The notes beneath the pieces were generated by a model. That model saw only the letters and a program-made list of their open reading frames with translations. It did not search any database and had not been told where the DNA came from. From JAGNRR01 sp964409905 (lineage in GTDB: Bacteria; Bacteroidota; Bacteroidia; Chitinophagales; Chitinophagaceae): a stretch of 64,000 bases of DNA. Position 1 is the first letter of the stretch; each line of letters opens with the position of its first letter. The stretch is taken from the NCBI GenBank assembly GCA_964409905.1, contig CAYPET010000003.1:115199-179198 (forward strand), written 5' to 3'. Of this stretch, positions 24,032 through 31,736 are shown in pieces. The position numbers and the translations under genes were made by a program.

Positions 24032-25585
24032 ATGGACAAAGAATTGATTATTCAATCTTCTGACGAGGGCGGTATTGAAATTGCTCTCACGGAAGATAAA
24101 AAACTCGTAGAATTACACTATGATAATTCTGGAGGAGAGTTCAACGTAGGTGATTTGTACCTTGGTCAGGTAAAAAAACTGGCCAGCGGTTTAAATGCAG
24201 TTTTTGTAAATATTGGTCACAAAAAGGATGCCTTTTTGCACTATACCGACCTTAGCCCCAACTTTAAAAGTCTTCAAAAGTTTACAGACCATGCGCGTAA
24301 ATACGAAAATTTTAGTTGGGACAAGTTTAAGCTAGAACCCGAGATTGAAAAAGCCGGAAAAATAAACGACGTAGTATCAACCAAACAAAAAATCTTGGTT
24401 CAGGTATTAAAAGAACCAATATCAACCAAAGGCCCGCGAATTAGTTGCGAAATATCATTACCAGGCAGGTTTTTAGTATTGGTCCCCTTCATTGATCAGG
24501 TGAATGTTTCAAAGAAAATTGAAAGCCGAGAAGAACGCCAACGCTTAAAGAATATTATTACTAATATTAAAGAGCCGCATTACGGCGTCATTGTTCGCAC
24601 AGCCGCTATTGGACTCAGCACCGCAGAACTTCATCAAGACCTTACTGCATTGGCCTCCTCTTGGAGAAACATTCAGCAAAACTTATATCAAGCCGATGCG
24701 CCAACAAAAATTTTGGCCGAACAAAATAAAACCACGTCACTACTGCGTGATTTATTGAATGATGACTTTAATAAAATTGTAACCAACGATGAAACCGTTC
24801 ATAAACAAACGGTAGATTACATAAAAAAAATTGCCCCTGGCAAAGAGAGCATTGTTGGATTGCATAAAAATGGCAAAACAATCTTCGAGCATTATGGTAT
24901 TAATCATCAAGTAAAATCTGCTTTTGGCAAAACGGTAATGATTGAAGGGGGTGGCTACCTCGTGATTGAGCACACAGAAGCACTGCACGTGGTGGATGTA
25001 AACAGCGGACACAAATTTTCGGCCGATAATCAGGAGAAAACAGCATTACAAACAAACTTAGCAGCCGTTAAAGAACTTGCAAGACAATTGCGTTTGCGCG
25101 ACATAGGTGGTATCATCATTGTCGATTTTATTGATATGCGCCAAGCAGAAAACCGAAATGCCGTAAGTGACGCCATGAAAGATGCCATGAGCACTGATCG
25201 TGCACGGCACAGCATATTGGGTATTTCTCGCTTTGGGTTGTTGCAAATAACCCGTCAGCGCTTACGCCCGGCAATAAAAATTGCAACGGGTGAAAAATGC
25301 CCAAGTTGTGAGGGTACAGGTAAGGCTCGTTCTACTCATGTATTGATTGAAGATATTCAAAAACACATTAAATACCTTACAAGACAGAGTAATCAAACAA
25401 TTCTGTTAAAGGTTCATCCTATTGTACACTCTCACCTTACCAAAAAAGCTGGCTTATTCAAGCCATCAATTTTCCAACAATGGAAAAAAGAATACGGTAG
25501 TTTCCTTTGCGAAAGTGATAGTAACCTTGGTTTTATCGACTACAAGTTTTTTGTAAAAGAAACAGAAGAAGAAATAAAATTCTAG
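24032..25585 (+). CDS. rng: Ribonuclease E/G family endoribonuclease
   Basis: A 517-residue RNase G-type enzyme that cuts single-stranded A/U-rich RNA in rRNA maturation and mRNA decay. It begins with an S1 domain (residues about 35-130, GDLYLGQVKKLASGLNAVFV). The DNase I-like catalytic part contains VVDVNSGH and IIIVDFIDM, the Mg-binding aspartates, and the zinc link CPSCEGTGKA at about residue 425. It lacks the long C-terminal scaffold of RNase E. The ATG at 24032 gives MDKELIIQSSDEGGIEIALT, the usual start in this phylum. pnuC begins one base after the stop. Confidence 0.95.
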   Translation: MDKELIIQSSDEGGIEIALTEDKKLVELHYDNSGGEFNVGDLYLGQVKKLASGLNAVFVNIGHKKDAFLHYTDLSPNFKSLQKFTDHARKYENFSWDKFKLEPEIEKAGKINDVVSTKQKILVQVLKEPISTKGPRISCEISLPGRFLVLVPFIDQVNVSKKIESREERQRLKNIITNIKEPHYGVIVRTAAIGLSTAELHQDLTALASSWRNIQQNLYQADAPTKILAEQNKTTSLLRDLLNDDFNKIVTNDETVHKQTVDYIKKIAPGKESIVGLHKNGKTIFEHYGINHQVKSAFGKTVMIEGGGYLVIEHTEALHVVDVNSGHKFSADNQEKTALQTNLAAVKELARQLRLRDIGGIIIVDFIDMRQAENRNAVSDAMKDAMSTDRARHSILGISRFGLLQITRQRLRPAIKIATGEKCPSCEGTGKARSTHVLIEDIQKHIKYLTRQSNQTILLKVHPIVHSHLTKKAGLFKPSIFQQWKKEYGSFLCESDSNLGFIDYKFFVKETEEEIKF

Positions 25586-25586
25586 C

Positions 25587-26189
25587 ATGGTGCACACCTT
25601 GTTGGAACAATTCAGGCAAACACCTCTTATAGAGTGGTTTGCCTTTTCTTTTGCCATTTTACAAGTTGTTTTTGCCTATCGCAACAAGACCATTAATTTT
25701 TTGTTTGGCGCGATTAGCGTGTGCGCCTATATCTACATTTTTTACCAAGCCGACCTGATAGCTGAGAGTATCCTCAACCTGTACTACCTCATTGTGAGCC
25801 TGGTCGGGCTAGTACTCTGGAACCAAAAAGACCGCAGCGAGTCGGTCATTAGCCGAGCTTCTGCAAAGCAGCTACGCATTACCGGCCTCATTATTTTGAT
25901 GACGATGGCGGTGGTATTAGGTATTTATTTTTTCCGCCAGGCTACAATGGCTATTGACATGATGCCAGCGCATTATCTGGATGCTCTGGTGACGGCCTTT
26001 GCATTTGGCGGTACTTATCTGCTGCTTAAGCGCAGCCTCGAAACCTGGTTCTTCCTAAATATATCCAACTTGATAGCCATGCCACTGCAATGGAGCAAGG
26101 GACTATACCTTACGGCATTTCTAACATTTATTTTGTTTAATATTGCGATGTCAGCATGGTTTCGGTGGCGAAGGATTATTTCGACTTAA
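25587..26189 (+). CDS. pnuC: Nicotinamide riboside transporter PnuC-type
   Basis: A 200-residue inner-membrane protein with about seven hydrophobic segments. The family signature appears as YRNKTINFLFGAISVCAYIY and ESILNLYYLIVSLVGLVLW, with AFGGTYLLLKRSLETWFFLN in the second half. PnuC proteins take up nicotinamide riboside or, in relatives, other vitamin precursors such as thiamine; no riboswitch upstream settles the substrate. The ATG comes one base after the RNase G stop, so the two are translationally close and share a transcript. Confidence 0.88.
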   Translation: MVHTLLEQFRQTPLIEWFAFSFAILQVVFAYRNKTINFLFGAISVCAYIYIFYQADLIAESILNLYYLIVSLVGLVLWNQKDRSESVISRASAKQLRITGLIILMTMAVVLGIYFFRQATMAIDMMPAHYLDALVTAFAFGGTYLLLKRSLETWFFLNISNLIAMPLQWSKGLYLTAFLTFILFNIAMSAWFRWRRIIST

Positions 26190-26525
26190 TATTTCTTCTC
26201 TGTTCAACTTTAAAAAAGCGCTTTTTAGGCTTTCAGATACATTTTAAACCGTTTTTAAAAAAATGGCTACAACAAAATTGTGGTTTAAGATAATATCTCC
26301 TCTAGCTAGCAGTAAATAGAGCTCTCAGTTATCAAGAAAATATCCCCCCATGTCTTCAAGGGCATCATGAAGCATCGCAATTTTCAAGGTATTCATTACC
26401 TTCGACTACCCATTGCCACCTGATAGCCAAGGGAATTAACCATTTATTGTTGAAAAAAAGCCTTTTTCGAAAAAAATGGCCTACATTTGCACACTTAATT
26501 AAGACGACAAAACAAGCTATACATC
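26190..26525 (+). other. 336-bp intergenic region with rpsO promoter candidate
   Basis: No gene is visible here. A 14-base A/T-flanked palindrome (AAAAAGCGCTTTTT) lies at 26213-26226, shortly after pnuC. The -7 box TACATTTG at 26482-26489 is a full match, 37 bases before the rpsO ATG, but no TTG stands at the proper distance. The string TTTTTnnAAAAAAATGGC occurs here at 26463 and in near-identical form at 26252. Confidence 0.5.
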
Positions 26526-26798
26526 ATGGCAGCAATAACATCAGAACGCAAAAAAGAACTTTTCGCTGAATTTGGCGGAAACGAAACCAACACGGGCAGT
26601 GTAGAAGCGCAAGTAGCATTACTTACTGAACGTATTAACCACATTGCCGGTCACTTGAAAGAAAACAAGAAAGACCACAGTAGCAAAAACGGCCTTTTGA
26701 AAATGGTAGGTCGCAGAAAAAGATACTTATCATATATGGCCAAAAACGATATCGAAAAGTATCGTGCGCTTATCGCCAAGCTTGGTCTTAGAAAATAA
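26526..26798 (+). CDS. rpsO: 30S ribosomal protein S15
   Basis: A 90-residue S15 that binds 16S rRNA helices in the platform of the small subunit. Sequence features are AEFGGNETNTGSVEAQVALL, HLKENKKDHSSKNGLLKMVG and RRKRYLSYMAKNDIEKYRAL, all standard. It has its own terminator; pnp follows 137 bases later, the widely conserved rpsO-pnp order. In enteric bacteria both proteins autoregulate, but nothing here shows that directly. Confidence 0.98.
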   Translation: MAAITSERKKELFAEFGGNETNTGSVEAQVALLTERINHIAGHLKENKKDHSSKNGLLKMVGRRKRYLSYMAKNDIEKYRALIAKLGLRK

Positions 26799-26808
26799 TC
26801 AAACTTCA

Positions 26809-26841
26809 AATTCCCCGCAAGGAGCGGGGAATTCTTTTTTT
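26809..26841 (+). terminator. Intrinsic terminator after rpsO
   Basis: A perfect 10-bp stem AATTCCCCGC/GCGGGGAATT with a five-base loop is followed by C and seven Ts, ten bases after the rpsO stop. Confidence 0.92.
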
Positions 26842-26935
26842 AGGCAATTCCAAACCTATTTTGGTTTTTGTCACTTCACGAAGGCATTTAAAATGAAATG
26901 CTATTCATTAATTTAATCCTAAAAAGAAATACACT

Positions 26936-29059
26936 ATGTTTAATATACATTCTCAAACAATCGACCTGGGTGATGGTCGTGAAATAAAATTGGAAACCGG
27001 CAAACTTGCCCGTCAAGCACATGGCTCTTGTTTAGTCACGATGGGTAAATGTGCCTTACTGGCCACCGTGGTTGCAAATAAAGAACCAAAACCAGGACAA
27101 GGTTTTTTCCCCTTGACCGTTGACTATCAAGAAAAATTTGCAGCTGCCGGACGAATTCCGGGTTCATTTTTCAAGAGAGAGGGGCGATTAAGTGATTATG
27201 AAATTTTAATCTCTCGACTAATAGACAGAGCCCTACGACCCTTATTCCCTAGCGACTACCTCTGTGAAGTACAGGTTATGGTCACCTTGCAATCATCAGA
27301 CCCTGAGGTGCAGCCCGATGCATTAGCATGCTTGGCAGCTTCGGCAGCCTTGGCAGTATCTGACATACCAATTCAAGAAATTATTTCCGAAGTCCGCGTA
27401 GCGAAAATCAACGGTGAATATGTTATCAATCCCGGCAGATCGCAAATGGCTGACACAACCTTAGATTTTATCATCGCCGGCACAGCCGACAACATTATGA
27501 TGGTAGAGGGTGAGAGTAAAGAGTGTAGCGAAGAAGAATTAATAGAAGCTATAGAGGCCGGTCATGCCGCAGTTAAAAAACAGGTTGCTGCACAAGCAGC
27601 TTTACGTCAAGATGTTGGCGTTGAAGGGCCAAGAGCCTATACCGCACCTTACACTAACGAAGATTTAAAAAAGAAAATTTATGCGTTAGCTGAAGAAAAA
27701 GTAAAAAATATCGTTCGAGCGAAACTACCCAAAGCTGATCGAAGTGAAGCCTATGCCAAATTGTATGATGAAGTCGTTGAGGCCTTAGGCGAATTGCCCG
27801 ATGAGGATCAAGCTTTAGTAAGCAAATATGTGGGCGAGGTTCAAAAATATACTACACGCAACCTCATGCTTGATGAAGAAGTACGTGTTGATGGCCGTAA
27901 GTTTGATGAAGTACGTCCATTGGAAATGGAAATTGATTATTTGCCTTCACCACATGGTTCAGCCCTATTTACCAGAGGCGAAACCCAAAGTTTGAGCACC
28001 GTTACCTTGGGAACACCCGAGGACGAAAAAATGATTGAAACGGCTCAAACAAAGGATATGCAAAACTTCTATTTACACTATAATTTTCCTGGTTTTAGCA
28101 CGGGTGAACCAAGACCAAACCGTGGCCCCGGTCGTCGTGAGGTAGGTCATGGTAATTTGGCGCAACGCTCATTAGAAAAAGTTTTACCAAAAGATTTCCC
28201 TTATACGGTGCGCATTATTTCTGACATCTTGGAAAGTAATGGTTCATCTTCTATGGCAACAGTATGTGCAGGTTCTTTGGGAATGATGGATGCTGGTGTG
28301 CCTATCCCTAAACATGTTTCTGGAGTTGCTATGGGTATGATATCACGCGCTGAAGACGGTAAATATTGTATCTTAACCGATATTTTGGGCGATGAGGATC
28401 ATTTGGGTGATATGGACTTTAAAGTAACCGGCACTCGCGATGGTATTTGCGCTGTTCAAATGGACATTAAAGTAGATGGTTTAAGTATGGATGTGATGCG
28501 CAAGGCTCTGGCTCAGGCAAAAGCAGGTCGTATGCATATCCTAGATACCATGTACGAATGTATAGATGCATACCGTCCGGAAATGAAACCACAAACTCCG
28601 CGCATGCTGTCTATAACGATAGATAGAGAATATATTGGTGCCATTATTGGGCCAGGTGGTAAAATAATTCAAGAGTTACAGCGCGAGACAGGCACTGAAA
28701 TCAGCATTGAAGAGGTAGACGAAAAAGGTATAGTGAAAATATTCTCGGCTGACGCAGAAGGAGCTAAGAAGGCTTTAGCAACAATTAAAGGGATTGTAGC
28801 CGTACCTGAAGTAGGCGAAGAATATGAAGCAACTGTGAAGTCAATAATGCCTTATGGGGCATTTGTGGAGTTTATGCCAGGCAAACAAGGATTATTGCAT
28901 ATTTCAGAAATTTCGCACAAACGCCTTGAAACTATGGACGGAATCTTTAACGAAGGTGATACTGTGAAGGTTAAATTAGTAGGTTTGGATAAAAAGACTG
29001 GTAAATTTAAGTTGTCACGTAAAGTATTGCTGATAAAAGAAGAGAATAACGAAGCATAA
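26936..29059 (+). CDS. pnp: Polyribonucleotide nucleotidyltransferase (PNPase)
   Basis: A 707-residue 3'-5' phosphorolytic exoribonuclease that works as a trimer in mRNA turnover. Two RNase PH domains flank an alpha-helical linker: the first includes GFFPLTVDYQEKFAAAGRIP and SRLIDRALRPLF, and the second HYNFPGFSTGE and SDILESNGSSSMATVCAGSL. A KH domain (GAIIGPGGKIIQELQRETG) and an S1 domain (GEEYEATVKSIMPYGAFVEF) end the protein. The length is the family norm. It is flanked by terminators on both sides, so it is likely a single-gene unit, though read-through from rpsO is possible. Confidence 0.98.
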   Translation: MFNIHSQTIDLGDGREIKLETGKLARQAHGSCLVTMGKCALLATVVANKEPKPGQGFFPLTVDYQEKFAAAGRIPGSFFKREGRLSDYEILISRLIDRALRPLFPSDYLCEVQVMVTLQSSDPEVQPDALACLAASAALAVSDIPIQEIISEVRVAKINGEYVINPGRSQMADTTLDFIIAGTADNIMMVEGESKECSEEELIEAIEAGHAAVKKQVAAQAALRQDVGVEGPRAYTAPYTNEDLKKKIYALAEEKVKNIVRAKLPKADRSEAYAKLYDEVVEALGELPDEDQALVSKYVGEVQKYTTRNLMLDEEVRVDGRKFDEVRPLEMEIDYLPSPHGSALFTRGETQSLSTVTLGTPEDEKMIETAQTKDMQNFYLHYNFPGFSTGEPRPNRGPGRREVGHGNLAQRSLEKVLPKDFPYTVRIISDILESNGSSSMATVCAGSLGMMDAGVPIPKHVSGVAMGMISRAEDGKYCILTDILGDEDHLGDMDFKVTGTRDGICAVQMDIKVDGLSMDVMRKALAQAKAGRMHILDTMYECIDAYRPEMKPQTPRMLSITIDREYIGAIIGPGGKIIQELQRETGTEISIEEVDEKGIVKIFSADAEGAKKALATIKGIVAVPEVGEEYEATVKSIMPYGAFVEFMPGKQGLLHISEISHKRLETMDGIFNEGDTVKVKLVGLDKKTGKFKLSRKVLLIKEENNEA

Positions 29060-29080
29060 TTGCACTCAAACGTATAAATG

Positions 29081-29109
29081 AATGGCTCGCTGCGGCGAGC
29101 CATTTTTTT
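29081..29109 (+). terminator. Intrinsic terminator after pnp
   Basis: A perfect 10-bp stem AATGGCTCGC/GCGAGCCATT with loop TGCG runs into a T-run 21 bases after the pnp stop. Confidence 0.92.
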
Positions 29110-29168
29110 GGTGATATGTTAGCAGCTATTTAACCGCTAAGCCGTTCTGATAGGTATAGAATATCTAT

Positions 29169-29176
29169 TACCTTTG
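29169..29176 (+). promoter_or_regulatory. -7 promoter box for the DUF4878 lipoprotein gene
   Basis: TACCTTTG is a full match to TAnnTTTG, 18 bases before the ATG at 29195. The expected -33 position has TTC rather than TTG. Confidence 0.5.
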
Positions 29177-29194
29177 CTGCCAATAAAATAGATT

Positions 29195-29620
29195 ATGAAA
29201 AAAATATTGAATGTAATCATGATTATTGCGACAATTAGTTTCGTATTTCAATCATGCAAATCAAAACCAAGTGAAAAAGACGTTCAAGATGTAGCAGAAA
29301 AGTTTTTAAAAGCTATAATCAACGAGGACTATGAAACAGCCAAAGAACTAGGCACAGACAACACTGATCAAATGATTGAACAAATAAAAATGTTCTCTTC
29401 TATGATTCCAGACTCTTTGCAGGGCGAAATGGATTCAGCGCGGGCGGTTGCTAAAAATGCTAAGTTGACTTTTGGTGCCACCACTTTTAATGAAGAAGGT
29501 ACAGAAGCCAGCGTGAAATTTACAAGCAGTGAGGCGCCTGATAGAGAAGAGACTATCAATATTAAGAAAGTTGATGATAAATGGTTGGCCGATATGGGTG
29601 GCGATATGCCTGCTGAATAA
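29195..29620 (+). CDS. DUF4878-type lipoprotein
   Basis: A 141-residue lipoprotein with a hydrophobic signal ending FVFQSC, so the lipidated Cys is C21. The mature part, EKDVQDVAEKFLKAIINEDY followed by ETAKELGT, has the NTF2-like/DUF4878 layout of small Bacteroidota lipoproteins. It ends in a strand pair (EETINIKKVDDKWLADMGGD). No catalytic residues are expected; these domains usually bind ligands or proteins at the periplasmic face or in the outer membrane. It stands as a single gene with a -7 box upstream and a shared bidirectional terminator downstream. Confidence 0.8.
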   Translation: MKKILNVIMIIATISFVFQSCKSKPSEKDVQDVAEKFLKAIINEDYETAKELGTDNTDQMIEQIKMFSSMIPDSLQGEMDSARAVAKNAKLTFGATTFNEEGTEASVKFTSSEAPDREETINIKKVDDKWLADMGGDMPAE

Positions 29621-29639
29621 GCTGACTGACCTACACTAA

Positions 29640-29673
29640 AAATAAGAAAGCCCCAATTGGGGCTTTCTTATTT
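29640..29673. terminator. Bidirectional terminator between convergent genes
   Basis: A perfect 34-base palindrome centred between 29656 and 29657. Its core is AGAAAGCCCC/GGGGCTTTCT, with A-rich and T-rich arms that act as U-tract on either strand. It lies between the DUF4878 stop and the stop of the minus-strand PQQ-propeller gene. Confidence 0.88.
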
Positions 29674-29689
29674 AGTGAACATTATTTAC

Positions 29690-30820
29690 CTAATTAGTGC
29701 TCATACCGCTGGCGCCATTGTATGCCTCATTAGTCACATTATCAATAATTGGCGAACCATCAGCACTAAAATCCATATTGGTCTTCCATAACAAATCGCC
29801 AAATCTTACATCAATGCAATACAAATACTTATCGTACGAAGCGAAATAAGCCTTATTTCCTAATATCACCGGTGAAGATGAAATCAAACTGCCTGTTGGA
29901 TATTTCCATTTCACTGTGCCGCTTACATGATCTATAGCATAAAGAAAATAATCATGACATCCAACGAGCACCGTGTTAGTAGGAATATGGATTGCAGGTG
30001 ACGACCTCACTCTTTCCTTTGTGGGTACGCTCCAACGTAACAACCCTTGCTGCCCAGCACCAGCCTGCATATCTACACAGTAAATATTATTATCATCACT
30101 CCCCGAAATACTCATACCGCCATATACCAAGGGTGCCGACAGCACGTTTGAGCTAGTGGTATAAGTCCACAAATAAGCGCCATTCGTTATATCTATGGCT
30201 TGCATTTTATAATCGGCGGTGCCAAAAAACAAAGCAGAAGTTGTGGCTTTCAAGGTTGTAGTGATAATATCATTAGCCGTTGACTGCCAAATCATATTAC
30301 CCGCATCATCTAGGCATCGGATGGCCATACCGAAACCGACATAAATACGATTATTAAATAAGGTAACAGCTGTGGTAGCCGGGCCTGCACCACTACCATA
30401 TGCCCATTTTCGATTTCCATCAGTGTCAAAACAATACAAACTATCACTGGGCACAAATATCAAATTCCCCATTCCAGCCAATGAGTTATTGGGTGAAACA
30501 GAAAACAATTTTTTTGGTGAAAATTTTTGTTCTTGCGTTTTTAAATCCCAACCATACAAATCACCATCCTCCGTAAACACAAAAAGAGCATCATCGGTAA
30601 TGAGTGGAGAGGATGACATCTTTCCTTTCAAAGATTTTTCCCAGGTTTTTTGGCCGGTTTCGGCATCATAACCATACAGTCTGTTGCTGTTAGTTGTAAT
30701 GAAAACTGTTTTTTTTCGCACATCTGGCAAAGGCAAATCAGGACTCATGTCTTTATTACAAGAAAACATTAGCGCACTTAAGCCGACGACAAACAAAAAA
30801 ACATTGAATTTTTTGAACAT
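29690..30820 (-). CDS. PQQ-like beta-propeller lipoprotein (BamB-like fold)
   Basis: A 376-residue lipoprotein with lipobox ALMFSC (C21). The rest is a run of PQQ-type propeller blades, each with a LYGYDAETGQKTWE-like signature: LYGWDLKTQ, LYCFDTDGNRKWAYG, MQAIDITNGAYLWTY, IYCVDMQAG, LYAIDHVSGTVKWKYP and LYCIDVRFGDLLWK. The fold is shared with BamB and with quinoprotein dehydrogenases, but no PQQ-binding or metal residues can be identified. A scaffold role in the envelope is likely. Its neighbours give no clear functional link; uppS starts divergently 169 bases away. Confidence 0.85.
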   Translation of the reverse strand: MFKKFNVFLFVVGLSALMFSCNKDMSPDLPLPDVRKKTVFITTNSNRLYGYDAETGQKTWEKSLKGKMSSSPLITDDALFVFTEDGDLYGWDLKTQEQKFSPKKLFSVSPNNSLAGMGNLIFVPSDSLYCFDTDGNRKWAYGSGAGPATTAVTLFNNRIYVGFGMAIRCLDDAGNMIWQSTANDIITTTLKATTSALFFGTADYKMQAIDITNGAYLWTYTTSSNVLSAPLVYGGMSISGSDDNNIYCVDMQAGAGQQGLLRWSVPTKERVRSSPAIHIPTNTVLVGCHDYFLYAIDHVSGTVKWKYPTGSLISSSPVILGNKAYFASYDKYLYCIDVRFGDLLWKTNMDFSADGSPIIDNVTNEAYNGASGMSTN

Positions 30821-30972
30821 ATTTTATACCTGATAGTTGTTTAACAAATATAATAAAGCTATTGAGATAAAGCCCGTTTCGCACAACGAAAAATAACATT
30901 CGCCATATAGTGAATACCCTGTTAAACTATTTATACAATGGGCTTTTAACAGCGATTAAAAATTCGAAACCT

Positions 30973-30980
30973 TATTTTTG
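30973..30980 (+). promoter_or_regulatory. -7 promoter box for uppS-bamA
   Basis: TATTTTTG matches TAnnTTTG and ends ten bases before the uppS ATG at 30990, implying a leader of only a few bases. No convincing -33 element is visible. Confidence 0.4.
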
Positions 30981-30989
30981 TTAGTTAAA

Positions 30990-31730
30990 ATGATTAACCT
31001 CATACTGAAGGATAAACTTCCCGAACACATTGCCATCATTATGGATGGTAATGGCAGATGGGCCAAAGAGCGAAATCAAGATCGCTTGTTTGGGCACCAG
31101 CAAGGGGTATTGAGTGTACGAGATGTGGTGGAAGGTTGTGCCGAATTGGGCATAAAGTACTTAACGCTTTATGCCTTTAGCACAGAAAACTGGAACAGGC
31201 CAAAAGAGGAAGTTAATGGCCTCATGGAGTTACTTGTATCTACCGTCCGTAATGAAATTGATCAATTGCATGAAAACAACATTAAACTGGACATTATAGG
31301 CGACACTGAAAGTCTGCCCCCTACATGTATTCAGCAATTGACCGAAGCAAAAGAACTTACAAAAAACAACAATGGATTGACATTGATTTTAGCTTTAAGC
31401 TATAGTTCGAAATGGGAAATTATACGAGCTGTAAAAAATATTGCTCAACAAGTGGCTGCAGGACAATTGTCAGCCATGGATATCAACGATGATATAATCA
31501 AACAACACCTTAGCACAAGCCATATACCAGATCCAGAACTGATGATTCGCACAAGTGGCGAACATCGCATTAGTAACTTTTTGCTCTATCAATTGGCTTA
31601 CGCCGAACTTTACTTTACCAATACCCATTGGCCCGACTTCAGAAAAGAAAACCTCTTTGAAGCCATACTGAATTATCAAAACAGAGAGCGCCGCTTTGGC
31701 AAAACAAGCGAACAACTCAAACCAGCATAA
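30990..31730 (+). CDS. uppS: Isoprenyl transferase (undecaprenyl diphosphate synthase)
   Basis: A 246-residue cis-prenyltransferase that makes the C55 lipid carrier for peptidoglycan and surface polysaccharides. The signature IAIIMDGNGRWAKERNQDRL contains the catalytic Asp; the conserved AFSTENWNRPKEEV, LALSYSSKWEI and PDPELMIRTSGEHRISNFLL follow. The ATG at 30990 is preferred to an in-frame TTG four codons upstream, which overlaps a -7 box. bamA starts six bases after the stop, the order commonly seen in Bacteroidota, so lipid-carrier supply and outer-membrane assembly are co-expressed. Confidence 0.97.
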   Translation: MINLILKDKLPEHIAIIMDGNGRWAKERNQDRLFGHQQGVLSVRDVVEGCAELGIKYLTLYAFSTENWNRPKEEVNGLMELLVSTVRNEIDQLHENNIKLDIIGDTESLPPTCIQQLTEAKELTKNNNGLTLILALSYSSKWEIIRAVKNIAQQVAAGQLSAMDINDDIIKQHLSTSHIPDPELMIRTSGEHRISNFLLYQLAYAELYFTNTHWPDFRKENLFEAILNYQNRERRFGKTSEQLKPA

Positions 31731-31736
31731 ATATTA

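Noticed and set aside
26190..26525. Riboswitch or small RNA in the pnuC-rpsO gap
   Set aside because: It lies after pnuC, not before it, and shows no recognisable conserved riboswitch core.
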